A program made the position numbers and the translations under genes. Positions 25,241-33,390 of a stretch of 64,000 nt of DNA are shown here, piece after piece; the first letter of the stretch is position 1; each line of letters starts with the position of its first letter. Origin of the DNA: Niastella sp. GTDB taxonomy: Bacteria > Bacteroidota > Bacteroidia > Chitinophagales > Chitinophagaceae. The stretch lies in assembly GCA_017744515.1 (NCBI GenBank), contig JAGIBF010000009.1, positions 15,934 to 79,933 of the forward strand, written 5' to 3'. A model generated the notes under the pieces. That model was not told the origin of the DNA and did no database searches. It saw nothing but the letters and a program-made list of their open reading frames with translations.

Positions 25241-26659
25241 TTAGAATTGGAAGTAAATGAATTGGCCGCCATCGAATACCCCGATAAGGAGAATCAACAG
25301 TACGATGGAGGCATAGGTTACATTTCTTATCACCACATTCCTGTTGTTGATCAATATGTTTTTGTTGACAAAGAATTCGTTTTGCAGATCGTAAGCAAAA
25401 AGTACTGTTATGCCAATGAGGGAGAACAGTAGCTGTGATGGATCCGACAGGTAGGGCTTGCCACTGGTGGTGAATATCTTTTGCATAATGAGCAGGGCGT
25501 CGTGGGTGCTATTGGCCCTGAAGAATATCCAGCCAAAGCTGATGAGCAGAACGGTAATAAGTGTAGCTACCACGCGCGGCAGTTGGATGCGACTGAGAAT
25601 GCCGCCATTCTTACGGGCCTCATTGATCAATCTTTCTCCCGCCAGGTACAATCCGTTCAGCGCGCCCCATATAATGAACGTCCAGCTGGCGCCGTGCCAA
25701 AGTCCGCTCACCATGAAAGTGATGAAGAGGTTGAAACAATTACGGGATATTTTTACGCGGCTGCCGCCTAATGGAATATACAGATAGTCCTGAAACCAGG
25801 TGGAGAGGGATATATGCCATCTTTTCCAGAATCCCGATGGTGAGGTGGCTAAGTAAGGGCGTTTGAAGTTGGTCATCAGCTCGAAGCCAATCACTTTGGC
25901 GCATCCGAGGGCGATGGTCGAGTAGCCGGCGAAGTCGCAATAGATCTGGATGCCAAATAAGAATGTGGCTATCGTGAGGCTGGTGCCGTTGTGTTCGCCT
26001 GGGTTGTTGTATATGGCGTCCACGTAAATGGAAAGGCGATCGGCTACCACCACTTTCATGAAGAAACCCCACAGCAGGAGCTTGCATCCTTCGATAAACT
26101 TGGTGTAGTCGAATTTGTGGTATTCACGAAACTGGTGCAATACGTTTTGGGGCCTTTCGATAGGGCCTGCCACCAGCTGGGGGTAGAACATGACGTACAG
26201 AGAGTAGATACCAAAATGCCTTTCCGCCTTCTGGTTACCACGATACACCTCGATGGTATAGCTCATGGCCTGGAACGTGTGGAACGACAGGCCAATGGGC
26301 AACAGGATCGAGAGGTAAGGAATGTTATTCACTACGCCCAGTGACTGGCATAGTACGGATATGTTTTCGTTGATGAAGTTGTAATATTTGAAGACCGCCA
26401 ATACGCCGATGTTGGCCACCAGGCTGCATACCAGGAAGAGTTTCCTTTTACGGCCACTTGCTTTTTCGATGAAAATACCTGCATAATAGTCGACTACGAT
26501 GGTGAATCCGAGAATGAGTATATAGATGGGCACGAAGGCCATGTAGAAATAGCAGCTGCTTGCCAGAAGCCAGAGCCACCTGAACCGGTGGGGTAGCAGG
26601 AAGTACAGCAGTGTAACTACCGGAAAGAAGATCAGGAATTCAAAGGAATTGAACAGCAT
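25241..26659 (-). CDS. MBOAT-family O-acyltransferase (AlgI-like)
   Basis: A 472-residue polytopic membrane protein with about 11 helices. The MBOAT signature is seen in FWKRWHISLSTWFQDYLYIPLGG and the catalytic histidine in MVSGLWHGASWTFIIWG (about residue 320). The FEFLIFFPVVTLLYFLLP N-terminus is the AlgI-like start. AlgI-type enzymes move acyl groups across the inner membrane for alginate or other exopolysaccharide acetylation. The SGNH gene follows 4 bp downstream, reproducing the AlgI/AlgJ arrangement. Confidence 0.93.
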   Translation of the reverse strand: MLFNSFEFLIFFPVVTLLYFLLPHRFRWLWLLASSCYFYMAFVPIYILILGFTIVVDYYAGIFIEKASGRKRKLFLVCSLVANIGVLAVFKYYNFINENISVLCQSLGVVNNIPYLSILLPIGLSFHTFQAMSYTIEVYRGNQKAERHFGIYSLYVMFYPQLVAGPIERPQNVLHQFREYHKFDYTKFIEGCKLLLWGFFMKVVVADRLSIYVDAIYNNPGEHNGTSLTIATFLFGIQIYCDFAGYSTIALGCAKVIGFELMTNFKRPYLATSPSGFWKRWHISLSTWFQDYLYIPLGGSRVKISRNCFNLFITFMVSGLWHGASWTFIIWGALNGLYLAGERLINEARKNGGILSRIQLPRVVATLITVLLISFGWIFFRANSTHDALLIMQKIFTTSGKPYLSDPSQLLFSLIGITVLFAYDLQNEFFVNKNILINNRNVVIRNVTYASIVLLILLIGVFDGGQFIYFQF

Positions 26660-26722
26660 TGGATTTGGTTTTGGCCAGGGTTTTAGAGAATCTGCTTTGG
26701 TTTGTTTTTTTGGTTTAATTGC

Positions 26723-28102
26723 TTACTGGTTCCATATTCCCGTTGCTTTTTCGTCTATAATTTTATTTACCTGAATATATTGTAATACAAATGTGAACGA
26801 CTTGGTAATGATAGAAGCTACAATAACGCCATAAACACCCATTACGTATTTACTGAGTACAAAAGCCAGCAATATATAGGCAGCGATCTCGAAAAAGGTA
26901 AAGTACATGGCCAGTTTGATCTTTCCCGATCCGTTGATGAACATGTTGTAGACAGAGATAAACACGATCTGTATAAAGTACAACGCCATGGTGATGGTGA
27001 TAGCAATCGGTATTCTCACTTTATCCCCGATCCAAAGCTCGAATACCCAGGGAGAGATGGCAGCCATGAACAGGATACCAAGGCTCAGTACCAGGGATAT
27101 TTTGTTGATCTTTTTGATGGTGTTCCTGATCCAGCTATAATCCTTCTTTACGAGCATTTCGGTGAAGCCCGACCAAAGGGGCGTTACTACGATGGCATTG
27201 AGAATGAGGATCACCTGGAAATACTTGAATACGATGTTGTAAATGGTCACCTGGTCGGGACCAAAAAGTTTGATAAGGATGATGCTGGCGCTCGAGTTCA
27301 GGATGATGGACGCTATCTGGATGAACAGGAATTTGAACCCGAGGGCTGTAATATGCTTTGCGTGGCTGAAATCGATGTGTTTTATACCGGGCTTGATGTG
27401 TTTCAGCCAGGTGTTGTACAGGATGATGGAGCCCACGGTAAATGTAAAAAGAGGCACCACGCTCAATACGATCCCGGCAGTGAGTAAGGGCGGCAGGCTC
27501 GTTTTGGACAGGAAATAGATGGTGATGAAACTAATGAGGTTGGAGATCGTGGGGAAGGCTACGCTAAGCGCAGACTTCTGTATCGCAAATAATATGGGTT
27601 GTATCAGCTGCGCCACAAAGGTGAGACAGAGGCTGGTGAACACGATCAGTGTCAATACCTGCAGCTCATGATTGCCGACGAGTTTTACATTGAGGAAGCC
27701 CGCCCAGTTGATGTAAAACCCAATAGCGCAATAGAGCAGTGCAATGGCGCTGAAGATCAGGAATACCAATATATACGAGGTGCTGATCAGGCTTTTGGCA
27801 GTATCATGGTCTTTGTTTACCAGTGCCTGCGTCAGTTTATTGCGGAGGCCATTGCCGATGCCAATGTCGAAAAACTGGAACCAGGACAGAAAAGAGGTGA
27901 GGGCGATCCAAACGCCATACCGCTCACTATCGAGGTAGTGGATGAGCAAAGGAACATACAGCAGGTTGATGATGATGCTCAGCCCTTTTACCATCAGTCC
28001 GCCGAAAATGTTCTTTTTGATATTTTCTGACAATGCATGGCCCTTTCCGGAGCCGGGTAGTATTTTTCTGTACAGTTTCAGGGTGGGTAGCATTGTTCTC
28101 AT
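26723..28102 (-). CDS. Wzx-type oligosaccharide flippase
   Basis: A 459-residue MATE/MOP-superfamily membrane protein with 12-14 helices. The N-terminal NIFGGLMVKGLSIIINLLYVPLLIHYLD segment (in part) is the typical polysaccharide-biosynthesis exporter start. WIALTSFLSWFQFFDIGIGNGLRNKL is the conserved second-helix and loop region of Wzx proteins. It should flip the lipid-linked repeat unit to the periplasm for the Wzy candidate. The start codon overlaps the stop of the Wzc-type gene by 4 bp. Confidence 0.9.
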   Translation of the reverse strand: MRTMLPTLKLYRKILPGSGKGHALSENIKKNIFGGLMVKGLSIIINLLYVPLLIHYLDSERYGVWIALTSFLSWFQFFDIGIGNGLRNKLTQALVNKDHDTAKSLISTSYILVFLIFSAIALLYCAIGFYINWAGFLNVKLVGNHELQVLTLIVFTSLCLTFVAQLIQPILFAIQKSALSVAFPTISNLISFITIYFLSKTSLPPLLTAGIVLSVVPLFTFTVGSIILYNTWLKHIKPGIKHIDFSHAKHITALGFKFLFIQIASIILNSSASIILIKLFGPDQVTIYNIVFKYFQVILILNAIVVTPLWSGFTEMLVKKDYSWIRNTIKKINKISLVLSLGILFMAAISPWVFELWIGDKVRIPIAITITMALYFIQIVFISVYNMFINGSGKIKLAMYFTFFEIAAYILLAFVLSKYVMGVYGVIVASIITKSFTFVLQYIQVNKIIDEKATGIWNQ

Positions 28103-30489
28103 CGTACGGCCACTTTTTTAGCTGTTTTTCTCTCTTTTTTCACATCACTTTCATACGCGCCGTATCCATAGCCGTAGCTATAGCCGTAACCATAGCCACG
28201 TTTTTTGAGGAGTACGTCGTTGACGATGATGTTTATCTTAGGCATTACTTTCTTGCGGTTGAACTTTTCGATCAGCGTGATCTGCTGTTTGTAAGTAAGG
28301 CGGTGACGCACTACGTACAAGGTTGCATCTGCATGGCTTGCCATGATCTCTGCGTCGGTAACCAGGCCTACGGGCGGGCTATCGATGAGAATATAGTCGT
28401 AATGTTTTTTCAGCTCTTCGAACAGTTGCTGCGTTTTGGGCAGCATCAACAATTCTGTTGGATTGGGCGGCAAAGGACCTGATGGCAGCACCGTAAAGTT
28501 GTCATCTACACCAGATGGCTGTGTCCATTGAAGCCAGTTGTCATCGTTGGAGATGATGTAGTTGGAAAAGCCTGTCTTACGCAGGTTCAGGTTTTCTGTG
28601 ATCTTGGGTTTGCGCAGGTCAAGCTCCAGCAGGATCACTTTTTTACCTGCCAGTGCAAGCGCTGCCGACAGGTTGATCGACAGGAATGATTTTCCTTCAC
28701 CACTCATACTGGAAGTAACAAGGATTGTTTTTTCATGTTCTCCCGGCAGCAGGTACTGCAGGTTGGTGCGGAGTGAGCGAAGCTGCTCGGCAATCAACTG
28801 GCGCGACCTGAGCGAGATGGTCACTACGTCTTTCTCGTTGTTGTGTCCTATTTCGGCCAGCACGGGTGCGCTGGTAAGCGCATTGATGTCTTCTATCGAA
28901 TTGACACGGTTATTGAAGTAGTCCTTTCCAAAGCTGATCACCAATGGAATTAGCATGCCTATAAGGAAGGCCGTCATCATGATCATGCTCTTTTTGGGCT
29001 TGAAAGGTGATGATTCGGCTTTGGCCATATCGATGATCCGGGCGTTGGCAAGCGTGGATGATTTCGATATCGCTGTTTCTTCCTGTTTCTTCAGGAGAAA
29101 CAGGTAAAGTTCTTGTTTGATGGCCTGCTGCCTTGAATAGTCGAGGAAGATGCGTTCTTTCGACGGCACTTTGCTGATCATTCCTTCCACGCCATTGTTT
29201 CTTTTTTTGAGTTCTGATATGCTTACGTTGAACCCCTGTTTTACGGAGTTGATGCTGCTCAGCAGTTCGCCGCGCATGTTGACGAGTTGTTCATCCAGGC
29301 TGAGGACAGAAGGGTGCTGAGGCGTATGGCTCAACAGCATTTTGTCTCTCTCCAGCTGCATCTCATTGTACCGTTGTACGAGCGCCACAAAGCTGGGGTC
29401 CTGCATCACAAGAGAGGAAGGAACGATGCGTGCGTTGTTCTGGTTGCTTTTCAGGAACTGCTCCAGCGCCTCGATCACGGAGAGCTGTACTTCCTGGGTA
29501 GTTTGCTGTTTGGAAAACTCGCTGGTATTGTCGAGCAATATGCGTGATTGTTCGGTAAGGTCGGTGAGTTTGTTCTTTGTTTTAAACCCTTCAATATCCT
29601 TTTCTATACCCGATAGCTCACTTGACACAAGGGAAAGCCTTTCGTCGATGAATTTCATCGTGCTATCGGCAATCCTGTTCTTATCGTTCACGTTGGCCTG
29701 CAGGTAGGTGTTGATAAGCGCGTTCAGTATTTTCTGTCCCTTCTCAGGCAGGGTTTCTGTGAGCGTAAGGTAGATCACGCTGACTTCATCATTGGGAATA
29801 TCAACAGTGAGCGACGCCATGTAGCCCTGTGTAGTGCCATCGATTGACCCGATGGTGATCTCGAGCCGTTGCTCTACCGGCCATCTTCCAAATCCTTTAG
29901 AGGGGTTGATGACTGCGGTGCCTTCGCTCAGGTTGAGGGTATCGCCAAAATGTCCTTTGAGCCTGGTATGTTCGTTGCTTAATGTGAAGTTGGTAGGGTT
30001 TGTCTTGTCAAACTCCAGGTGATAACTCAGCGAATTGCCCGGGAATGAATCTGTTGCTTTGATAATAGTCAATACTACCGGGCTTTCGGTATAGATCTCT
30101 GTATTTTGTAATTGACCAGGTATGAAGTAGTGTATGTTGAGCTGCAGGTTCCTGACTACTTGCTCCATGAGTGTACGGCTCTTGAAGATCTCCGCTTCAT
30201 TATCCACATTACTTTTACCACCCAGCAGCCCGAAGTCCTGCAGTATGCTGGCGCCTCCCAGTTCGGAACTTTTTTTATCATCCTGTACCAGTACCGACGC
30301 ACGTATTTTATATTGACGGGGAGAGGTCTTAAAATAAAAGACGGCAATAGCAAGACTGACGGACACAGAAAGGATCAGCCAGGGCCATAGGGATAAAAGC
30401 TTTGAAATGATCTTCTGGAAAGAGATCATTTCATGCGATGCTTCTGGATCGTCGAACGGGGTGATATCTGCCGGCGCTTTCTTTTGCAT
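28099..30489 (-). CDS. Wzc-type polysaccharide co-polymerase / BY-kinase
   Basis: A 796-residue inner-membrane protein. The N-terminal Wzz domain is flanked by transmembrane helices near residue 40 (WPWLILSVSVSLAIAVFYF) and residue 510 (MIMMTAFLIGMLIPLVISF). A periplasmic coiled coil occupies about 260-430. The cytoplasmic BY-kinase domain has Walker A SSMSGEGKSFLSINLS (about 592), Walker A' ILLELDLRKP and Walker B YILIDSPPVG. The C-terminus carries a tyrosine cluster (YGYGYSYGYGYGAYE), the usual autophosphorylation tail. It controls polymer length and couples synthesis to Wza. It is 11 bp downstream of the wza-type gene. Confidence 0.94.
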   Translation of the reverse strand: MQKKAPADITPFDDPEASHEMISFQKIISKLLSLWPWLILSVSVSLAIAVFYFKTSPRQYKIRASVLVQDDKKSSELGGASILQDFGLLGGKSNVDNEAEIFKSRTLMEQVVRNLQLNIHYFIPGQLQNTEIYTESPVVLTIIKATDSFPGNSLSYHLEFDKTNPTNFTLSNEHTRLKGHFGDTLNLSEGTAVINPSKGFGRWPVEQRLEITIGSIDGTTQGYMASLTVDIPNDEVSVIYLTLTETLPEKGQKILNALINTYLQANVNDKNRIADSTMKFIDERLSLVSSELSGIEKDIEGFKTKNKLTDLTEQSRILLDNTSEFSKQQTTQEVQLSVIEALEQFLKSNQNNARIVPSSLVMQDPSFVALVQRYNEMQLERDKMLLSHTPQHPSVLSLDEQLVNMRGELLSSINSVKQGFNVSISELKKRNNGVEGMISKVPSKERIFLDYSRQQAIKQELYLFLLKKQEETAISKSSTLANARIIDMAKAESSPFKPKKSMIMMTAFLIGMLIPLVISFGKDYFNNRVNSIEDINALTSAPVLAEIGHNNEKDVVTISLRSRQLIAEQLRSLRTNLQYLLPGEHEKTILVTSSMSGEGKSFLSINLSAALALAGKKVILLELDLRKPKITENLNLRKTGFSNYIISNDDNWLQWTQPSGVDDNFTVLPSGPLPPNPTELLMLPKTQQLFEELKKHYDYILIDSPPVGLVTDAEIMASHADATLYVVRHRLTYKQQITLIEKFNRKKVMPKINIIVNDVLLKKRGYGYGYSYGYGYGAYESDVKKERKTAKKVAVR

Positions 30490-30500
30490 GGATAATCGGT

Positions 30501-31319
30501 CTATATTCTTGAGAAAATCACAATTAGTAAAGAGATACCTGTGGCAATCAGGCTGATGTTCCTTGTTTTAACCGCATCTGTCGAGGCGATCTTTGATTTG
30601 CCCGGTTCCACATAGATCATATCACCCTGCTTCAGGTAGAAGTAGGGTGAGCTGAACATATCGGCTGAGTTGAGGTTGAACCTCACGTATTGTTTTTGTC
30701 CCAATGAATCGCGTATCAACAGCACGTTCTCTCTTTTCCCAAAGATGGTAAGGTCGCCGGCCATGCCGATGGCATCGAGGATGCTTACTTTTTCATTGGG
30801 TACTACATACGAGGCAGGGCGGGCTACTTCGCCCAATATGGTGATGCTGAAGTTGGCAAAACGTACATTGACTACAGGGCTGTTGTAGAACAGGGACACT
30901 TTGTTGCGTATGGAGTCTTTTGCCACGGAGGTAGTTAAGCCTGCTACTTTGATCCTGCCGATCACGGGCAATTCGATGGTGCCCTGGTTATCTACCAGCA
31001 ATCCTGATATGGGTGTTGGTGCCACCGGTGAGGTAGAGGAGCCGGGTTGTATAGCAAAGGAAGTGGTGTTGCCCGCTGTCAATACGGTGTTCACCTGCGG
31101 GTCGAGCGTCAGGATGGAAACCTGTAAGATGTCGTTGGGCTGAATGATGGGATCGCTAAAGCCAAGGCTTGGGATATTCCTGGCGCCCTGATAAACCGTA
31201 TCGGGGATGTTCTTGAAGTAGGTGATCTTTTTATCTGTACCGCATGAGCTGGCAAAGATGATAATGCATAGGAATGCAGCGATAGTAATGGATAGACTTA
31301 ACCGGCTCATGGGTTTCAT
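30501..31319 (-). CDS. Wza-type polysaccharide export outer-membrane lipoprotein
   Basis: A 272-residue lipoprotein with a type II signal (LCIIIFASSCGTDKK) and the poly_export/SLBB architecture: PNDILQVSILTLDP, VDNQGTIELPVIGRIKVAGLT, VRFANFSITILGEVARPASYVVPNEKVSILDAI (in part) and YLKQGDMIYVEPGKSKI. It ends with a short hydrophobic helix (LIATGISLLIVIF), the amphipathic outer-membrane helix of Wza. It forms the export channel with the Wzc homologue downstream. It is the first gene of the operon; the preceding 353-bp gap holds leader and promoter. Confidence 0.93.
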   Translation of the reverse strand: MKPMSRLSLSITIAAFLCIIIFASSCGTDKKITYFKNIPDTVYQGARNIPSLGFSDPIIQPNDILQVSILTLDPQVNTVLTAGNTTSFAIQPGSSTSPVAPTPISGLLVDNQGTIELPVIGRIKVAGLTTSVAKDSIRNKVSLFYNSPVVNVRFANFSITILGEVARPASYVVPNEKVSILDAIGMAGDLTIFGKRENVLLIRDSLGQKQYVRFNLNSADMFSSPYFYLKQGDMIYVEPGKSKIASTDAVKTRNISLIATGISLLIVIFSRI

Positions 31320-31355
31320 CTGATATTAGATTTTTAACTAATGGTTTTTCAATGG

Positions 31356-31385
31356 GCCTGTTCATATATCGACTACTGAACAGGC
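31356..31385 (-). promoter_or_regulatory. Inverted repeat in the leader of the exopolysaccharide operon
   Basis: GCCTGTTCA at 31356-31364 and TGAACAGGC at 31377-31385 are perfect 9-bp inverted arms around 12 nt, 37 bp upstream of the wza-type start codon. It could be an operator or an RNA leader hairpin. No T-tract follows on the minus strand, so a simple terminator is unlikely. Confidence 0.5.
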
Positions 31386-31581
31386 AAATGATGCTAAATA
31401 AGTTGATGGCAAGTAACCGTCCAATTCCCAAAACTGGATATAGAATCTAAAAACGGGACAAAATGGTGTTTATTATAAACCTACCTATTTAATTTTTAAT
31501 TATTTAAGACCCCGCCTGAACATATATGAATGAGGTTGTATGTGATAATGGTAAATTAATATTATGGGTGTTGTATATGGC

Positions 31582-31618
31582 AAAAAAAAGTGATCCCAAC
31601 CGACGGTTGGGATCACTT
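31582..31618 (-). terminator. Strong intrinsic terminator of the SusC/D operon
   Basis: AAGTGATCCCAACC-GTC-GGTTGGGATCACTT on the minus strand is a perfect 14-bp stem with a 3-nt loop followed by TTTTTT. It lies 55 bp after the stop of the DUF5007-like gene. Confidence 0.93.
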
Positions 31619-31672
31619 AAAGGGTTTGGATAATAGAGTATGGATGGTTGGGTCGAATAGCGGGCCGTCCTT

Positions 31673-32653
31673 CTAATTTACTTTGCTTACATCAGTAAAC
31701 TTAAGTTCAATGATGTAAGTGCCTTCCATTTTCAAAGTGAATGCAAAACGGGGATTAACCGAGTATAACCCAGGTGTAAATCCGTCCACAGTTGCAAACT
31801 GGCTCGGTATGCGGTAATAGATGAGGTGTCCCCAGTCTGTAGTGGCATCCACATATTTAGCCAGTGGGAAGGGAGCTACCTCAAAGTCGCAGATCATAGC
31901 TGTATCTGTGAACTGTACGGGTGTAAAGCGGGCATAGTTCTCGAAGGTGGGGCGGTCGCCGCGCCTGATGATCTCTCCGGCTTTTGGATTGAAAGCCCTA
32001 CCATTTTTATCGGTAAGCTTAAGAATGATCCTGGCCCCATCGTTGGACACCTTGGTGAAGGTGAGCTTAGGATTTTTATGTGGGGTAGCTACACCAGTCA
32101 CATTGTGAAACGCATTGGACACATTGTCTTCCTGCTGGAAGATGTCGTCGGGAAGCGGGTCTACTATATTGATGGTGCCAAATGATGGGAACACTTTCGT
32201 AGTGCTTGAATTGGTAGCCTGCAGGTCGAAAGTGTATTTACCGAGGGGAATATTAACCGATCCGCGGTTAAAGCTGATCTGACCGCTAACCGGGTTAAAT
32301 TCCATCGGTGTTACGGTTTTTTTCTCCCGCTTCTTGTTGAGCTCCGCTACAGTCGTATCAGTTTTAATATCGAAGGTCATGCCTGGTTTGAACATGAGCA
32401 CTTCGTATTTCTGGTTAAACTCCTTTGGTGCGGCGCTTCCGTTCTCACCACGCAGGTTAAGCATCTCAAAGGTGATGGGTGGTGTTGAACCGTCGATGTC
32501 AATGCGCTGGGATTGTACCAGGGGCAAACCACGCAGGCAATAAATGTTCTTATCGATGTAGCGCATGGTATCGCTGAGGAATCCTTCCTGTATTTTTTTG
32601 CAGGCTGCGCCGGCTATGATAAGTACCAGCAATATGATGGTTATCTTTCTCAT
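31673..32653 (-). CDS. Lipoprotein, DUF5007-like
   Basis: A 326-residue lipoprotein: signal peptide ending ILLVLIIAGAACKK, so the mature protein starts at that Cys. The opening GFLSDTMRYIDKNIYCLRGLP and the IDIDGSTPPITFEMLNLRGENG region resemble the Bacteroidota family annotated DUF5007, which usually follows SusC/SusD/fasciclin genes as here. The rest looks like beta-sandwich domains. It is probably a surface-exposed accessory of the SusC/D complex (inference); substrate unknown. It is the last gene of the operon. Confidence 0.72.
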   Translation of the reverse strand: MRKITIILLVLIIAGAACKKIQEGFLSDTMRYIDKNIYCLRGLPLVQSQRIDIDGSTPPITFEMLNLRGENGSAAPKEFNQKYEVLMFKPGMTFDIKTDTTVAELNKKREKKTVTPMEFNPVSGQISFNRGSVNIPLGKYTFDLQATNSSTTKVFPSFGTINIVDPLPDDIFQQEDNVSNAFHNVTGVATPHKNPKLTFTKVSNDGARIILKLTDKNGRAFNPKAGEIIRRGDRPTFENYARFTPVQFTDTAMICDFEVAPFPLAKYVDATTDWGHLIYYRIPSQFATVDGFTPGLYSVNPRFAFTLKMEGTYIIELKFTDVSKVN

Positions 32654-32667
32654 GATTATTTTATTTT

Positions 32668-33357
32668 TTATTTAGGAAGTGCTTCTGTATTGAAGAATAG
32701 ACGATGAAAATCGCTTAACACGTGTATGGTGCCCGTAGTGGTAATGATACCGCTGGTTTGACAGTCATAGCTCATATCTCTATCCTTATTGGGGATTGAG
32801 TTGTAGTCGGGTTCTGTTTCATCACGCGTACCGATCACTTTGGTGAAATTGACATAGTCGACGTGGTCGATGTAGGAACCATAATCCTGGGTCCTCCTGA
32901 GCTTGATGTAGAATTGTACGTTGGGGATGTTGCCGAGCAGGTTTTGATAAAACTTACCATCTACCGTGAGTTTTTCCCGTCCGAGGTCACCCGTGTACAT
33001 ATACATCTTGATAGAGTCTTTTATTTCCTGCAGTGGCAGACTATCCAGCGTGTACTTGATGTTCTCATTATTCAGTTCCAATGCTCGTCTGTTGTAACGT
33101 GCTCTTACGAATTCGTCGACGCTATAGTTGGTAGTAGCAAAGAAAGTGATATTGCCATTCACGGCATCCTTCAGGCCAGCTCTGTCGATGAGATGAACCA
33201 GCGAAGAGAACTGGGGCTTTGATTTCAGGAAGTCGTAGGTGGTCATATTGACCTTGGGATTGTGCGTCCCTCCGTCATTCTTGTAGCTGTCCTTGTTGCA
33301 GGAAACGAGGCTGCCTGCTGTAACGAGGATGAGTAATGCTGTTATAATATTTTTCAT
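32668..33357 (-). CDS. Fasciclin-domain lipoprotein
   Basis: About 229 residues. The ATG at 33357 gives a lipoprotein signal (MKNIITALLILVTAGSLVSCNKD); the track adds 9 residues. The body matches a fasciclin (FAS1) domain: TTYDFLKSKPQFSSLVHLIDRAGL, FFATTNYSVDEFVRAR and the C-terminal GIITTTGTIHVLSDF, which corresponds to the conserved NG-x-IHVID end. FAS1 domains mediate adhesion or ligand binding. Next to SusC/D they are presumed surface accessory proteins. It is 33 bp downstream of the susD gene. Confidence 0.82.
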   Translation of the reverse strand: MKNIITALLILVTAGSLVSCNKDSYKNDGGTHNPKVNMTTYDFLKSKPQFSSLVHLIDRAGLKDAVNGNITFFATTNYSVDEFVRARYNRRALELNNENIKYTLDSLPLQEIKDSIKMYMYTGDLGREKLTVDGKFYQNLLGNIPNVQFYIKLRRTQDYGSYIDHVDYVNFTKVIGTRDETEPDYNSIPNKDRDMSYDCQTSGIITTTGTIHVLSDFHRLFFNTEALPK

Positions 33358-33390
33358 ATAAGTATAATTATTTGTGTTAAGCACGGATGA

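Larger units (their letters stand above)
31320..31672. other. 353-bp leader/promoter gap upstream of the exopolysaccharide operon
   Basis: Contains the terminator of the SusC/D operon at its right end and the AT-rich promoter region of the exopolysaccharide operon. No ORF. I could not find a full TTG-N19/20-TAnnTTTG match on the minus strand; the best is CAAAACTG (31429-31436, i.e. CAGTTTTG on the minus strand) without a well-spaced -33. A 9-bp inverted repeat in the leader is listed separately. Confidence 0.5.

Noticed and set aside
28150-28200. Short tandem repeat in DNA encoding the Wzc tyrosine tail
   Set aside because: Explained by the Tyr-Gly cluster normal for BY-kinase C-termini; not a separate repeat element.
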